64,000 nt of DNA from Pelosinus sp. IPA-1 (GTDB taxonomy: Bacteria > Bacillota > Negativicutes > DSM-13327): assembly GCF_030269905.1 (NCBI RefSeq), contig NZ_BSVC01000002.1:346419-410418 (forward strand). Reading direction: 5' to 3'. Under the pieces are notes generated by a model. That model did not search any database and had not been told where the DNA came from. It was given only the letters and a program-made list of their open reading frames with translations. This document shows, piece after piece, positions 36,339-45,329 of the stretch (position 1 is its first letter; every line of letters begins with the position of its first letter). The position numbers were made by a program, and so were the translations under genes.

Positions 36339-37340
36339 ATGAAGTTTATTGACTATTATGAAGTGCTAGGTGTAACCAAAAGCGCTACTGATAAAGAAAT
36401 AAAAAACGCATATCGTAAATTAGCTCGGCAGCATCATCCTGATTTGCATCAAGGCGGCGATCGGAAAGAGGCGGAAGAGAAGTTTAAAAAGATAAACGAA
36501 GCTTATGAGGTATTAGGCGATAGTGAAAACCGCAAAAAATATGATATGTTAGGGCAGAATTGGCGGGGTGGTCAGGAGTTTCAACCACCACCTGGCGGAA
36601 CTAGCTATCAGACGTATCATATGGATGGAATGGACGACTTTGGCTTTAGCGATTTCTTTTCTTCTATTTTTGGGCAAGGGTTTTCCCAGCAGCGGGCAGG
36701 AAATGCTGGCAGATACCAGACAAGGCAGCCAGGACAACAGCAAGGGGAAGATGTGGAAGTCGAAATTAGCCTAACGATAGAAGAGTTGATTGCAGGAATT
36801 GAGAAAGAGATTCAGGTTGGTTTACCAACTGTCTGTAGTACCTGCGAAGGCCGTCGTTTTGCTGGAAATGGCATATGCCCTGCTTGCGGCGGCATGGGAG
36901 TGATTGAAGAAACTAAAAAATTAAAGGTCAAGATTCCGAACAAGACCTATCCCGGTACTGTATTACGCTTAAAAGGCCTAGGCGGGAAGGGACTCAGAGG
37001 AGGACTGACAGGTGACTTGTATCTTCATGTGCAGGCTAAGTCTCATCCAAAATGGCAAATCGTAGATCAGATTAGTATGGAAGGTGAGTTGTTTATCTAT
37101 CCTGAACAAGCCGTTTTAGGGGACACTGTATCCATACCTACACCTGATGGCACTCTAGAAATAAAGATACAACCAGGAATTCGTTCCGGTCAAAAACTGC
37201 GCCTTAAAGATAGAGGGTTTAAAGGGAAGGATGGTACCTTAGGTGATTTGTATATAAAGGTTTATATCGATATACCAGGTAATCAAACTCCTGAGGAAAT
37301 TGAACTTTATAAAAAGATCTCTGCATTAAGGCAAAAATAA
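36339..37340 (+). CDS. DnaJ/CbpA-type cochaperone with a half zinc finger
   Basis: This 333-residue J-domain protein contains HPD (QHHPDLHQGG, J-domain residues about 4-65), a Gly/Phe linker (FGFSDFFSSIFGQGFS) and the DnaJ C-terminal peptide-binding domains. It retains only two CxxC motifs (CSTC and CPAC) where canonical DnaJ has four, so it is intermediate between DnaJ and CbpA. It stimulates a DnaK ATPase, which is not encoded here. The ATG 36339 start is supported by GGTGAAGG; an in-frame GTG at 36330 precedes it. ClpB is the next gene, 134 nt downstream. Confidence 0.9.
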   Translation: MKFIDYYEVLGVTKSATDKEIKNAYRKLARQHHPDLHQGGDRKEAEEKFKKINEAYEVLGDSENRKKYDMLGQNWRGGQEFQPPPGGTSYQTYHMDGMDDFGFSDFFSSIFGQGFSQQRAGNAGRYQTRQPGQQQGEDVEVEISLTIEELIAGIEKEIQVGLPTVCSTCEGRRFAGNGICPACGGMGVIEETKKLKVKIPNKTYPGTVLRLKGLGGKGLRGGLTGDLYLHVQAKSHPKWQIVDQISMEGELFIYPEQAVLGDTVSIPTPDGTLEIKIQPGIRSGQKLRLKDRGFKGKDGTLGDLYIKVYIDIPGNQTPEEIELYKKISALRQK

Positions 37341-37380
37341 GATCAAGTAGGGCTTATATAGAATCACTTATTGTTAGTCT

Positions 37381-37417
37381 GCCAGAAATGGGATATAGGG
37401 CATATCCCATTCCTGGC
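37381..37417 (+). other. Hairpin in the clpB leader
   Basis: GCCAG-AATGGGATAT pairs with ATATCCCATT-CTGGC (each arm with one unpaired base). No T run follows. It may affect translation or mRNA stability of clpB, whose likely -10 (TATATA) lies about 25 nt downstream. Confidence 0.55.
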
Positions 37418-37474
37418 GATTGGCCTTATCGATATTTATCACTTATATAGAAAGATTATTGGAGGGGATTTATT

Positions 37475-40054
37475 ATGGGACAAGAAAAATATACACAAAG
37501 GGCAATGGCTGCTATTTCAGAGGCACAGCAGTTAACTGCTTTACATTATCACCAAGAGATGACTACACGTCATTTATTGTTGGCATTAGTAAAAGAAGAG
37601 GACGGGATGATTGGGCAGATTCTTGCCGAATGCAAGATTGATGAAAAACTTCTCAAAGCTAAATTAGAAAAAATCATCAGCAATCAGCCTTCTGTCCGTG
37701 GACAAGAAGGTGGTCTGCGGATGAATACAGCTATGATCCGGGTATTAGGGTTAGCTGAGAAAATAGCTGCTAGTATGAAGGACGAATATGTCAGCACTGA
37801 ACATTTATTACTGGCTGTTGTGGATGATGGTGATAGTGATGTAGTGGAGGTTTGCCGGGAATTTGGACTGCATCGCAGCCGTATTCAGCAGATTATAGCA
37901 AACTACCGTAAGGGGCAACGGATAACGAGTGACAACCCAGAAGAGGGTTACCAGGCCTTGTCCAAATATGGACGGGATTTGACAGAGATGGCTAAACAGG
38001 GAAAACTAGATCCGGTCATTGGGCGGGATGAGGAAATTCGCAGGACGGTAGAAATTTTGTCTCGCCGTACCAAGAACAATCCAGTGCTCATTGGTGAGCC
38101 TGGTGTGGGGAAAACAGCGATTGCCGAAGGATTAGCTCGTCGTATTGTAGCTGGAGATGTACCAGAAACTCTGAAGAATAAAAGTTTATATTCCTTGGAT
38201 CTTAGTTCCTTGGTAGCTGGCGCCAAATACAGAGGAGAATTTGAAGAACGTCTAAAAAATGTCTTAAATGAAATTGTTAAATCGGAAGGGAAAATCCTAC
38301 TGTTTATTGATGAACTTCATACCGTAGTGGGTGCTGGAGCTTCTGAGGGTTCGATGGATGCTGGCAATATCTTAAAACCTATGCTGGCTAGAGGGGAACT
38401 GCGCTGCATCGGTGCTACGACCTTAAATGAATATCGCAAATACATTGAAAAAGATGCTGCCTTAGAACGGCGTTTTCAGCCAGTTATTGTTGATCAGCCG
38501 ACAGTTGAAGATACGATTTCTATTTTACGCGGTTTGAAAGAACGTTATGAGATTCATCATGGCGTTCGAATTAAAGATTCGGCACTTGTTGCTGCAGCTG
38601 TATTATCTGATCGTTATATCTCTGACCGGTTTTTACCTGATAAGGCAATCGATTTAATGGATGAAGCAGCTGCTAAGCTGCGTACTGAAATTGATTCTAT
38701 GCCTAGCGAATTGGATGAAATTTTGCGACGAGTAATGCAGCTGGAAATTGAAGAACAAGCCCTTAAAAAAGAAAGTGATGCTTCTTCCGTTGAAAAATTG
38801 GCTGGTATTGAGGAAGAATTGAAAAAACATCGTCAGGAAACTGATGTCTTAAAAGCCCAGTGGGAAGGGGAAAAACAAGCGATTTTACGTTTGCGAAGTC
38901 TTAAAAAGGAAATTGAAGCCGTCAAGAAAGAAATGGAGATGGCAGAGCGAGCTTATGATCTCAATCATTTAGCGGAGCTAAAGTACGGTAAGTTACCAGC
39001 ATTGGAAGAGCGTCTGAAGAAGGAAGACGAGCTTTTGAATCAAAAACATGATCATAAGGTTATGTTAAAAGAAGAAGTAGGCGAAGATGATATTGCTAAG
39101 ATTGTTAGCCGTTGGACAGGGATACCTGTCAGTCGTATGTTAGCTGGCGAACGAGAAAAATTGGCGAATTTAGAAACCATTCTCCATGAGCGGGTAATTG
39201 GACAAGATGATGCTGTGCAGGCCGTAAGTGAGGCTATCATTAGGGCAAGAGCAGGGATTAAAGATCCAAACCGTCCGATTGGTTCCTTCATTTTTCTTGG
39301 TCCAACAGGGGTTGGTAAAACAGAATTAGCGAAAACATTGGCGGAAGTATTGTTTGATGATGAACGCAGCATGATTCGTTTGGACATGAGCGAATATATG
39401 GAAAAACATACAGTAGCGCGTTTGGTTGGTGCACCTCCTGGGTATATAGGTCATGATGAAGGTGGGCAGTTGACGGAAGCAGTACGTCGTCGTCCTTACA
39501 GTGTGATCTTGCTAGATGAAATTGAAAAAGCCCATAGTGATGTATTTAATATTTTGTTGCAGGTGTTAGATGATGGTCGTCTGACAGATGGGAAGGGGCG
39601 GACCGTAAACTTTAAAAATACAGTTGTTATCATGACATCCAATCTTGGTTCAGCTGAAATCTTGCAGCATGAGTTTGAAGTGGCAAAAGAAAGAGTACTT
39701 AGTATGCTGAAAACACACTTTAGACCGGAATTTTTAAATCGTATCGATGATGTCATTGTCTTTAGTGCTCTGACAAAAGAACAAGTAGGCAACATAGCTG
39801 ACATCCTATTGAAAGGGCTAAACAAACGTTTACAAAAACAGATGAATATTACCTTAGATTGGGACCAGTCCGTATTAGCACTCTTGGCGAAAGATGGTTA
39901 TGATCCAGCATTTGGTGCTCGACCACTTCGTAGGCAAATTAGCAGGGCAATTGAAACGGAATTGAGTAAAAAAATTGTCCGGGGAGAAGTTATGGAAGGC
40001 AGCACTGTAAAACTTAACGTGCAGGCAGGAGTTATTACCTTGTCTAATGGATAA
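37475..40054 (+). CDS. clpB: ATP-dependent disaggregase ClpB
   Basis: This 859-residue AAA+ disaggregase works with DnaK/DnaJ on protein aggregates. It has a Clp_N domain (about 1-145), AAA-1 with Walker [14 protein letters not shown] near 207, a long coiled-coil M domain (about 400-540, the hallmark separating ClpB from ClpC), and AAA-2 with [12 protein letters not shown] near 610. The length matches canonical ClpB. GGAGG lies 8 nt upstream of ATG. No CIRCE or CtsR box was seen upstream. Placement after the J-domain gene fits a stress-repair pair. Confidence 0.95.
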   Translation: MGQEKYTQRAMAAISEAQQLTALHYHQEMTTRHLLLALVKEEDGMIGQILAECKIDEKLLKAKLEKIISNQPSVRGQEGGLRMNTAMIRVLGLAEKIAASMKDEYVSTEHLLLAVVDDGDSDVVEVCREFGLHRSRIQQIIANYRKGQRITSDNPEEGYQALSKYGRDLTEMAKQGKLDPVIGRDEEIRRTVEILSRRTKNNPVLIGEPGVGKTAIAEGLARRIVAGDVPETLKNKSLYSLDLSSLVAGAKYRGEFEERLKNVLNEIVKSEGKILLFIDELHTVVGAGASEGSMDAGNILKPMLARGELRCIGATTLNEYRKYIEKDAALERRFQPVIVDQPTVEDTISILRGLKERYEIHHGVRIKDSALVAAAVLSDRYISDRFLPDKAIDLMDEAAAKLRTEIDSMPSELDEILRRVMQLEIEEQALKKESDASSVEKLAGIEEELKKHRQETDVLKAQWEGEKQAILRLRSLKKEIEAVKKEMEMAERAYDLNHLAELKYGKLPALEERLKKEDELLNQKHDHKVMLKEEVGEDDIAKIVSRWTGIPVSRMLAGEREKLANLETILHERVIGQDDAVQAVSEAIIRARAGIKDPNRPIGSFIFLGPTGVGKTELAKTLAEVLFDDERSMIRLDMSEYMEKHTVARLVGAPPGYIGHDEGGQLTEAVRRRPYSVILLDEIEKAHSDVFNILLQVLDDGRLTDGKGRTVNFKNTVVIMTSNLGSAEILQHEFEVAKERVLSMLKTHFRPEFLNRIDDVIVFSALTKEQVGNIADILLKGLNKRLQKQMNITLDWDQSVLALLAKDGYDPAFGARPLRRQISRAIETELSKKIVRGEVMEGSTVKLNVQAGVITLSNG

Positions 40055-40061
40055 AAAGGCA

Positions 40062-40096
40062 AAAGAGACTTGATACAATTGTATCAAGTCTCTTTT
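40062..40096. terminator. Perfect palindromic terminator after clpB
   Basis: The palindrome AAAGAGACTTGATACAATT / GTATCAAGTCTCTTT continues into T6. It contains AGACTTGAT, a word shared with the type 1 repeats. Confidence 0.88.
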
Positions 40097-40098
40097 TT

Positions 40099-40135
40099 GC
40101 GGAAGCAGAAAGTATACAAGCCAAGTCTTTTCTTA
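40099..40135 (+). repeat. Type 2 dispersed repeat, internally deleted copy
   Basis: It starts GCGGAAGCAGAAAGTAT and jumps directly to ACAAGCCAAGTCTTTTCTTA, missing about 60 nt of the full element seen at 51051, 61193 and 63653. Confidence 0.75.
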
Positions 40136-40209
40136 TGATTAACACTGTCATAAAACAACGGCAAAATCCTGCAAAGAAGGTTCTGTTCCAGAACTTTGCC
40201 AGAGTTTTA

Positions 40210-41931
40210 TTAGGAAGTCTGCTCTCGAACCAATACACATTGCTTGAAAACATCCCCCTGGCAGTTTCGGCAGTAACTTTGATTGACATTTTCTAGCGCG
40301 TAAGTTATTGCATGATTTGTATGAGGGAAGAAATGGTGCGCGCCAATTCTTTTATAAAGTCCTGTGCTTTTCAACTTTTTCTCCGGTTGTTGATTTAAGC
40401 CGCACACTAATACCATAGTACCTTTCTTTTGCAGAGTTTCAACAATGGTGCGCAAATGATTTTCACCTGTAATATCAATCAAAGGAACTTTACTCATACG
40501 TAGAATAACAATTTTAGGATCATAGTGAATGGTATTCATGATGCTTTCCGAAAACATTTGCGCTGCTCCGAAAAATAATGGACCTTCAATACTGTAAATA
40601 CTAATTTGTGAGCAATCCTGGGAGTTGGGCATGTCTTGATCCAAAACTTCGACTAGGTTGTGTTCCTGGTCAGGGATAACTTGCGTTACTACCATAGCCT
40701 GACTCATTCGTTTAACAAAAAGTACCATGGCTAGTAGCAAGCCGATTTCAACTGCAATTGTTAAATTAGTCAGGACGGTGAGAAAAAATGTAATCAGTAA
40801 TACGCCAGCACTAAAAGTTCGGACTTTTAGGATACCAACAAAAGCTTGATGTTGACTCATGTTGTAAGCAACAATCATCAGTACTGGGGCCATACTCGCA
40901 AGGGGGATCAGACCGGCATAGGGTGCAAGAACTAACATGGCCACTAAGACAAAAAGGGCGGAGATGACGATGGAATAACGAGTAGCAGCTCCTGATTTGA
41001 TATTGGTCGCAGTGCGGGCGATAGCACCAGTTGCAGGAATGCCTCCGAACAATGGAATAATCATATTCGCCAAACCTTGTCCCATTAATTCTTTATTACT
41101 ATTATGTTTGGTGCCTGTCATACCATCTGCAACAACAGCGGACAGTAAGGATTCAATGGCGCCTAATAATGCAATGGTAAGAGCTGGTTGCAGAAGTAAC
41201 TGTAATTTATCTAGGGTAAAATCAGGAAACCTCATATGGGGTAAATTTCCAGGGATTCCACCGAAAGCAGAAGCTATGGTAGTGACATCATTGGGGAAAA
41301 ATACGGAAGAGATGACTGTTGAAGTGATAAGTCCGAGAAGAGAACCGGGGACCTTAGGTAAAAATCGAGGTGTAATTAAAATAATTGCCAAACAGATGAC
41401 AGCCGTAAGCGTGCTATAAGGATTTATTGTATTAAGGTGGTTAAGAATATCCTCCATAGTAGCAAGAAAGCTCTCATGGCGTTCTAGGCCTGTAAGACCA
41501 AGAAAATTAGCGATTTGCCCTGTAAAGATGTTGACGGCAATGCCCGCTGTAAAGCCTATGGTTACTGAACGAGGGATAAATTTAATCAGTGAGCCCATAT
41601 CGAAGAGTCCCATAATAATAAGGAGTATTCCAGACAAGAATCCAGCAATGAGCAGGTTTTCATACCCGTATGTCAATACGATAGATAGTAGGATAGGAAT
41701 AAAGGCACCAGTAGGGCCAGCTACCTGATATTTGCTGCCACCAAAAAGAGCGACAATGCAAGCTGCAATAATGGTAGTGTAGATTCCGTTTTCGGGATTT
41801 GCACCAGAGGCAATGGCAAAGGCCATGGCAAGTGGTAGTGAAATGACGCCAACAGTAAGACCTGCTAGTAGATCCTTTTTGAAAAAACTAGTAAAATAAC
41901 GCTTTAGTGGTATTCTAATAGCGCGTGTCAT
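40210..41931 (-). CDS. SulP-family anion transporter with STAS domain
   Basis: This 573-residue transporter carries the SulP membrane domain (about 10-14 helices; LAGLTVGVISLPLAMAFAIASGANPENGIYTTIIAACIVALFGGSKYQVAGPTGAF, positions 20-75) and a C-terminal STAS domain (about 440-550, IYSIEGPLFFGAAQ...). SulP proteins carry sulfate, bicarbonate or other anions. ATG 41931 has AAAGGGGA 8 nt upstream. A divergent ArsR-type regulator starts 182 nt away, with an operator between. Substrate unproved. Confidence 0.9.
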   Translation of the reverse strand: MTRAIRIPLKRYFTSFFKKDLLAGLTVGVISLPLAMAFAIASGANPENGIYTTIIAACIVALFGGSKYQVAGPTGAFIPILLSIVLTYGYENLLIAGFLSGILLIIMGLFDMGSLIKFIPRSVTIGFTAGIAVNIFTGQIANFLGLTGLERHESFLATMEDILNHLNTINPYSTLTAVICLAIILITPRFLPKVPGSLLGLITSTVISSVFFPNDVTTIASAFGGIPGNLPHMRFPDFTLDKLQLLLQPALTIALLGAIESLLSAVVADGMTGTKHNSNKELMGQGLANMIIPLFGGIPATGAIARTATNIKSGAATRYSIVISALFVLVAMLVLAPYAGLIPLASMAPVLMIVAYNMSQHQAFVGILKVRTFSAGVLLITFFLTVLTNLTIAVEIGLLLAMVLFVKRMSQAMVVTQVIPDQEHNLVEVLDQDMPNSQDCSQISIYSIEGPLFFGAAQMFSESIMNTIHYDPKIVILRMSKVPLIDITGENHLRTIVETLQKKGTMVLVCGLNQQPEKKLKSTGLYKRIGAHHFFPHTNHAITYALENVNQSYCRNCQGDVFKQCVLVREQTS

Positions 41932-42042
41932 GGTAAAGTCCCCTTTCTCTTTAACAACAACTGATAGACCATTATTATACACCCATATAAAAAAAATGTG
42001 CAATAATAATATATTGATATTTTCATTAATACATAGTACTAT

Positions 42043-42078
42043 ATATTCAAATAATGTTATATCCCTATATTTGAATAT
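42043..42078 (+). promoter_or_regulatory. ArsR-type operator between sulP and its divergent regulator
   Basis: A perfect 11-bp inverted repeat, ATATTCAAATA-N14-TATTTGAATAT, ends 36 nt before the regulator start. Its sequence resembles operators of BigR/CadC-like ArsR proteins. Confidence 0.75.
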
Positions 42079-42113
42079 GTAGGATATGCGTTGGGATAAC
42101 AAAGGAGAAGTTT

Positions 42114-42449
42114 ATGAATAGAGAGGTTCAACAGTTTAAGGCTGACTTTTTTAAAGCATTATCTCATCCATTGCGCGTTAGAATCTTAGAGTTTTTGTGC
42201 GATGGAGATAAGAATGTCAATGAACTACAGTCATTATGCGGAGTCGAGGGAGCAGCGGTTTCCCAGCAATTGGCGATTCTACGCAATAAAAATATTGTTA
42301 CAACTCGGAAAGAAGGAACAAGAGTACTTTATTCCCTGCAAGATCCAATGATAGAAGAATTATTAAAAATAGCACGTCAAATTTTTAATAATCACCTAAT
42401 TAATACGATTAGCATGTTAGATCGTTTTCAAAAAGAGTCCTTATTGTAG
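42114..42449 (+). CDS. ArsR-family transcriptional repressor
   Basis: This 111-residue winged helix has DNA-binding helix VEGAAVSQQLAILRNKNIV and wing TRKEGTRVLYSL. It has two cysteines (Cys30 and Cys42, in EFLCDGDKNVNELQSLCG) but no ArsR-type CxC metal site. A thiol/persulfide switch like BigR/SqrR is conceivable but not shown. It is divergent from sulP across a perfect palindrome, so it probably represses sulP and itself. A terminator follows 20 nt after the stop. Confidence 0.88.
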   Translation: MNREVQQFKADFFKALSHPLRVRILEFLCDGDKNVNELQSLCGVEGAAVSQQLAILRNKNIVTTRKEGTRVLYSLQDPMIEELLKIARQIFNNHLINTISMLDRFQKESLL

Positions 42450-42471
42450 TGAAAAAGATTTACAGTACTAA

Positions 42472-42512
42472 AATTAATCCTCTTAGGTTGACAATCTAAG
42501 AGGATTAATTTA
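42472..42512 (+). terminator. Intrinsic terminator after the ArsR gene
   Basis: The stem AATTAATCCTCTTAG / CTAAGAGGATTAATT has a 9-nt loop and runs into TATTATAT. Confidence 0.82.
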
Positions 42513-42523
42513 TTATATAAAAT

Positions 42524-42542
42524 GATAATGATTATCAATATC
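42524..42542 (+). promoter_or_regulatory. Fur box before the porin-like gene
   Basis: GATAATGATTATCAATATC matches the 19-bp Fur consensus at 17 positions. It is 26 nt before the start codon, so iron-replete Fur would block transcription. Confidence 0.8.
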
Positions 42543-42568
42543 ATAAAATATCACAAAGGGTGGATGAA

Positions 42569-43519
42569 ATGAAAAAAGTTATAGCAGTGACGTTAGCTAG
42601 TTTAAGCGTATCTTTAACTTCAGTGGCTTTTGCCGCGCCAGCTGAGTTATCTGGTGATGTATCAGTTAAACTAGCGAGGGAGACAGCGGAAGGCAGTCCT
42701 AATATTTCTGGTGGTATCTATACTTTCAAGCTGAAAGGAGAAACCGATTTAGGGGCTGGTTGGTCATTGTATGGACGTCTTGGTGGCCAATACGCATCGA
42801 AACCTTCCCTTGGAGATTTTAATGGAGATACATATGGAGCAGAAAAGAAAGGCGTGATTGCCTTTGATCAATTTGGGGTGAATTATAAGAAAGACCAAGT
42901 TGTCTACAAGCTTGGGCGCCAAGATGCAACAGTGGGGGCAATGGCTCTTTTATATAGTAGATCGGATTCTAATATTGGCAAAAATGTTTTTGTTGATGGC
43001 TTGAGTGCTTCTGGTAAAGTGGGTGTTGTTGATGTATCAGCCCTTTTTGCCAAGGAAGATAACATAGGGTCAGAGGACAATAAAATATATGCAATTCGGA
43101 CTGGCTTTAAGGCAAACGAAGATCTAAGCTGGGGAGTTACATTAGGACGATACCAATATAATGGTGGCGAAAGCACTAATCATTGGGCAGCTGATGGAAC
43201 CTATAAATTTGGGAAAAACAGCGTAACGGCAGAGTTTGCAAAATCAAGCAGCAATGTAGATAACAAAGCCTACGCAGCAAGCTTCAACTATGGCTTCAAT
43301 GATAAAACGGCAGCCTATATCACTAACTTTAGGGTAGAAACTAATGGCGATATGGGCGGACAGAGTGATTTTGATAATGACAACAAAGGTTTTTACTATG
43401 GTGTAACCCATAAGTTAAGTGAAAACCAAGAACTAGAGCTTGTTTACAAAGACCAAAAACAAATCAGTAATGGACAGCATAATACGAAAGTGGAAGCAAC
43501 ATTCACTCATAGCTTCTAA
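42569..43519 (+). CDS. Outer-membrane porin-like protein
   Basis: This 316-residue protein has a signal peptide (MKKVIAVTLASLSVSLTSVAFA, cleavage about 22/23) followed by alternating beta-strand-rich sequence and a C-terminal Phe (ATFTHSF), the beta-barrel assembly signal. Motifs such as GWSLYGRLGGQY and YYGVTHKLSENQELELVYK resemble trimeric-porin strands. Cargo is unknown. A Fur box upstream links it to iron limitation. It is direct evidence that the organism has an outer membrane. ATG 42569 follows AAGGGTGG. Confidence 0.82.
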   Translation: MKKVIAVTLASLSVSLTSVAFAAPAELSGDVSVKLARETAEGSPNISGGIYTFKLKGETDLGAGWSLYGRLGGQYASKPSLGDFNGDTYGAEKKGVIAFDQFGVNYKKDQVVYKLGRQDATVGAMALLYSRSDSNIGKNVFVDGLSASGKVGVVDVSALFAKEDNIGSEDNKIYAIRTGFKANEDLSWGVTLGRYQYNGGESTNHWAADGTYKFGKNSVTAEFAKSSSNVDNKAYAASFNYGFNDKTAAYITNFRVETNGDMGGQSDFDNDNKGFYYGVTHKLSENQELELVYKDQKQISNGQHNTKVEATFTHSF

Positions 43520-43551
43520 GGACTTATTTTAGAAATTTAAAATGAATTATT

Positions 43552-43600
43552 AATAAATACCCAAAAGGACGCAGAGATTGCGTCCTTTTGGGTATTTATT
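43552..43600. terminator. Bidirectional terminator between porin and EamA genes
   Basis: A long perfect stem AATAAATACCCAAAAGGACGCA / TGCGTCCTTTTGGGTATTTATT with a 5-nt loop lies between two convergent genes. Confidence 0.93.
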
Positions 43601-43615
43601 AGTTGATCTAGGTTA

Positions 43616-44509
43616 CTATAGTTCTTTACTAGGAATAACTTCTCTAACTGGTTTTACTCTAATGCCTTTCGTGATATACAAACCGGCAAATATAGTGGCG
43701 GCACCAGTAAATTGCAGCCAACCAAAACTTTCGCCAAGAAATAGATAACCAATTGTGACGGCAAAGACGGGGGGCAGATTATTATACAAGGATGCTGTTG
43801 TACTGCCTAAGATTCCCGTTCCCCAAATCCAGAGGCAATTGCCTAAACAAAGGGGAAAAAGTCCAGAATAGAAGATGCTGGCCCAGCCAGGCCAAGGCAC
43901 AGACTGCCAATCCATTTTGAGCATAGAAGGCAGTGATACTAGTAGGAAAAGTATTGTAGAATATAAGAGGATATAAGCGGTGACTTGATAAGCTGAATAG
44001 GTACTGAGGAGTCTCTTAGAAAAAACGGTATAATAACCATAGCTCATTTGGGCGGCAAGCAGCATAATGGCCCCAATAAGGTGCTCGCCTGTAAGGCTGA
44101 TTTCTTTGCCAGTCCCAGCGACCATAATAGCTACCCCTGTAAGTGAAACAAAAATACCGATGATTGCTGCTGAATGAATCCTCTCCAGTCGATGAAAGTG
44201 ATTAATAATAGCCACACTTACTGGTAAACAGCCAAGAATGAGGGATGCATTCCCTGCGGTTGTAATTTGTACACCGGCGGTAAAGAAAATTTGAAAGAAG
44301 AAAAAACCTAAACTAGAAATCAGTAATACTTTCCAGTCTTCTCGCCTCAGAGGATGCCAGTTTCCCATGCGTTTTAATACTACCCAACCAATAACTAATG
44401 CCACCAACATACGTGTGGCATTATAGGCCATGGGATCTACGTATAAGAGACCAATCTTCATTGCCGGTGGATTGATGCCCCATAGTAGGGCAACAAAGGC
44501 CAAAATCAT
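43616..44509 (-). CDS. EamA/DMT-family transporter
   Basis: This 297-residue inner-membrane protein has about ten helices in two EamA repeats, with the family motifs LWGINPPAMKIGL near the start and YNNLPPVFAVTIGYLFLGESFGWLQFTGAATIFAGLYIT near the end. It is a drug/metabolite exporter or importer of unknown substrate. It is a lone gene bounded by terminators, with no regulator beside it. Confidence 0.85.
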   Translation of the reverse strand: MILAFVALLWGINPPAMKIGLLYVDPMAYNATRMLVALVIGWVVLKRMGNWHPLRREDWKVLLISSLGFFFFQIFFTAGVQITTAGNASLILGCLPVSVAIINHFHRLERIHSAAIIGIFVSLTGVAIMVAGTGKEISLTGEHLIGAIMLLAAQMSYGYYTVFSKRLLSTYSAYQVTAYILLYSTILFLLVSLPSMLKMDWQSVPWPGWASIFYSGLFPLCLGNCLWIWGTGILGSTTASLYNNLPPVFAVTIGYLFLGESFGWLQFTGAATIFAGLYITKGIRVKPVREVIPSKEL

Positions 44510-44600
44510 ATGAACTTGTATTCTGAAACACCTCCAATGTTCTTTCGTAATTGAATAGATGTTTAATGGGGGATTACATACTTAGTGTATTCAAATAAGG

Positions 44601-44639
44601 AAAAGCAGTTCCAAACCAATTGGTTTGGAGCTGCTTTTT
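44601..44639. terminator. Bidirectional terminator after the nitroreductase gene
   Basis: A palindromic stem AAAAGCAG-TTCCAAACC / GGTTTGGA-CTGCTTTTT. On the minus strand it closes the nitroreductase gene. Confidence 0.85.
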
Positions 44640-44646
44640 GAGTTAC

Positions 44647-45246
44647 TTATTTAAAAACTTTAATTCGTTCTTCTAGTGGTTTAAATTCCTTATCACCAGG
44701 TTGGGCAGTCGTTTTGCCAAAAGGCATTTGAGCAATCAGTTTCCAAGTAGATGGAACATTCCACTGCTGGCTGACTTGATCCTCGATGAGAGCCCCATAA
44801 TGTTGTAAGGAGGCACCCAATCCTTCTGCTTCTAATCCTGTCCAAACAACAAACTGTAACATTCCAGAAGCGTGATGTGACCAAATGGGGAAATTATCTT
44901 TATAGAGAGCGAATTTGCTCTGTAGTTCTTTTATAACAGTTTCATCCTCAAAGAATAATACGGTTCCATAGCCGCTCTTAAAGGAATTTATTTTTTCTTC
45001 AGTAGGGGCAAAAGCATCTGCGGGAACGATCTTTCGGAGGGCTTCTTTTGTAATATCCCACAATTTATCATGTTGTCCTCCTAATAAAAGAAGCACTCTC
45101 CCACTTTGTGAGTTGAAGGCAGAGGGAGTATGTTTAACAGCAGCTTCAATTACTTCCTGTATTTTTTCATCGGAGATAACTGATTCTTTGCTAAGACCAT
45201 ATACCGAACGTCTTCCTTGTAAAGCTGAGTAAAAATCTTTGGACAT
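44647..45246 (-). CDS. Nitroreductase-family FMN protein
   Basis: This 199-residue protein carries the family's N-terminal RRSVYGLSKESVISDEKIQEVIEAAVKHTPSAFNSQSGRVLLL segment (positions about 12-55) and the FMN/dimer-interface motif GLEAEGLGASLQHYGALIEDQV. Such enzymes reduce nitro compounds, quinones or flavins with NAD(P)H. It is close to the YdgI/HcnB-like (fatty-acid-induced) subgroup, but that is a family impression. ATG 45246 has GAGGTG 6 nt upstream; the longer start at 45264 lacks a site. Confidence 0.87.
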   Translation of the reverse strand: MSKDFYSALQGRRSVYGLSKESVISDEKIQEVIEAAVKHTPSAFNSQSGRVLLLLGGQHDKLWDITKEALRKIVPADAFAPTEEKINSFKSGYGTVLFFEDETVIKELQSKFALYKDNFPIWSHHASGMLQFVVWTGLEAEGLGASLQHYGALIEDQVSQQWNVPSTWKLIAQMPFGKTTAQPGDKEFKPLEERIKVFK

Positions 45247-45329
45247 TATCAACACCTCATCCATAGTTTTAATTTATTACCTATATTATACCACTTTTCC
45301 TAATAAATAATAGTTATTTTTTAATAATT

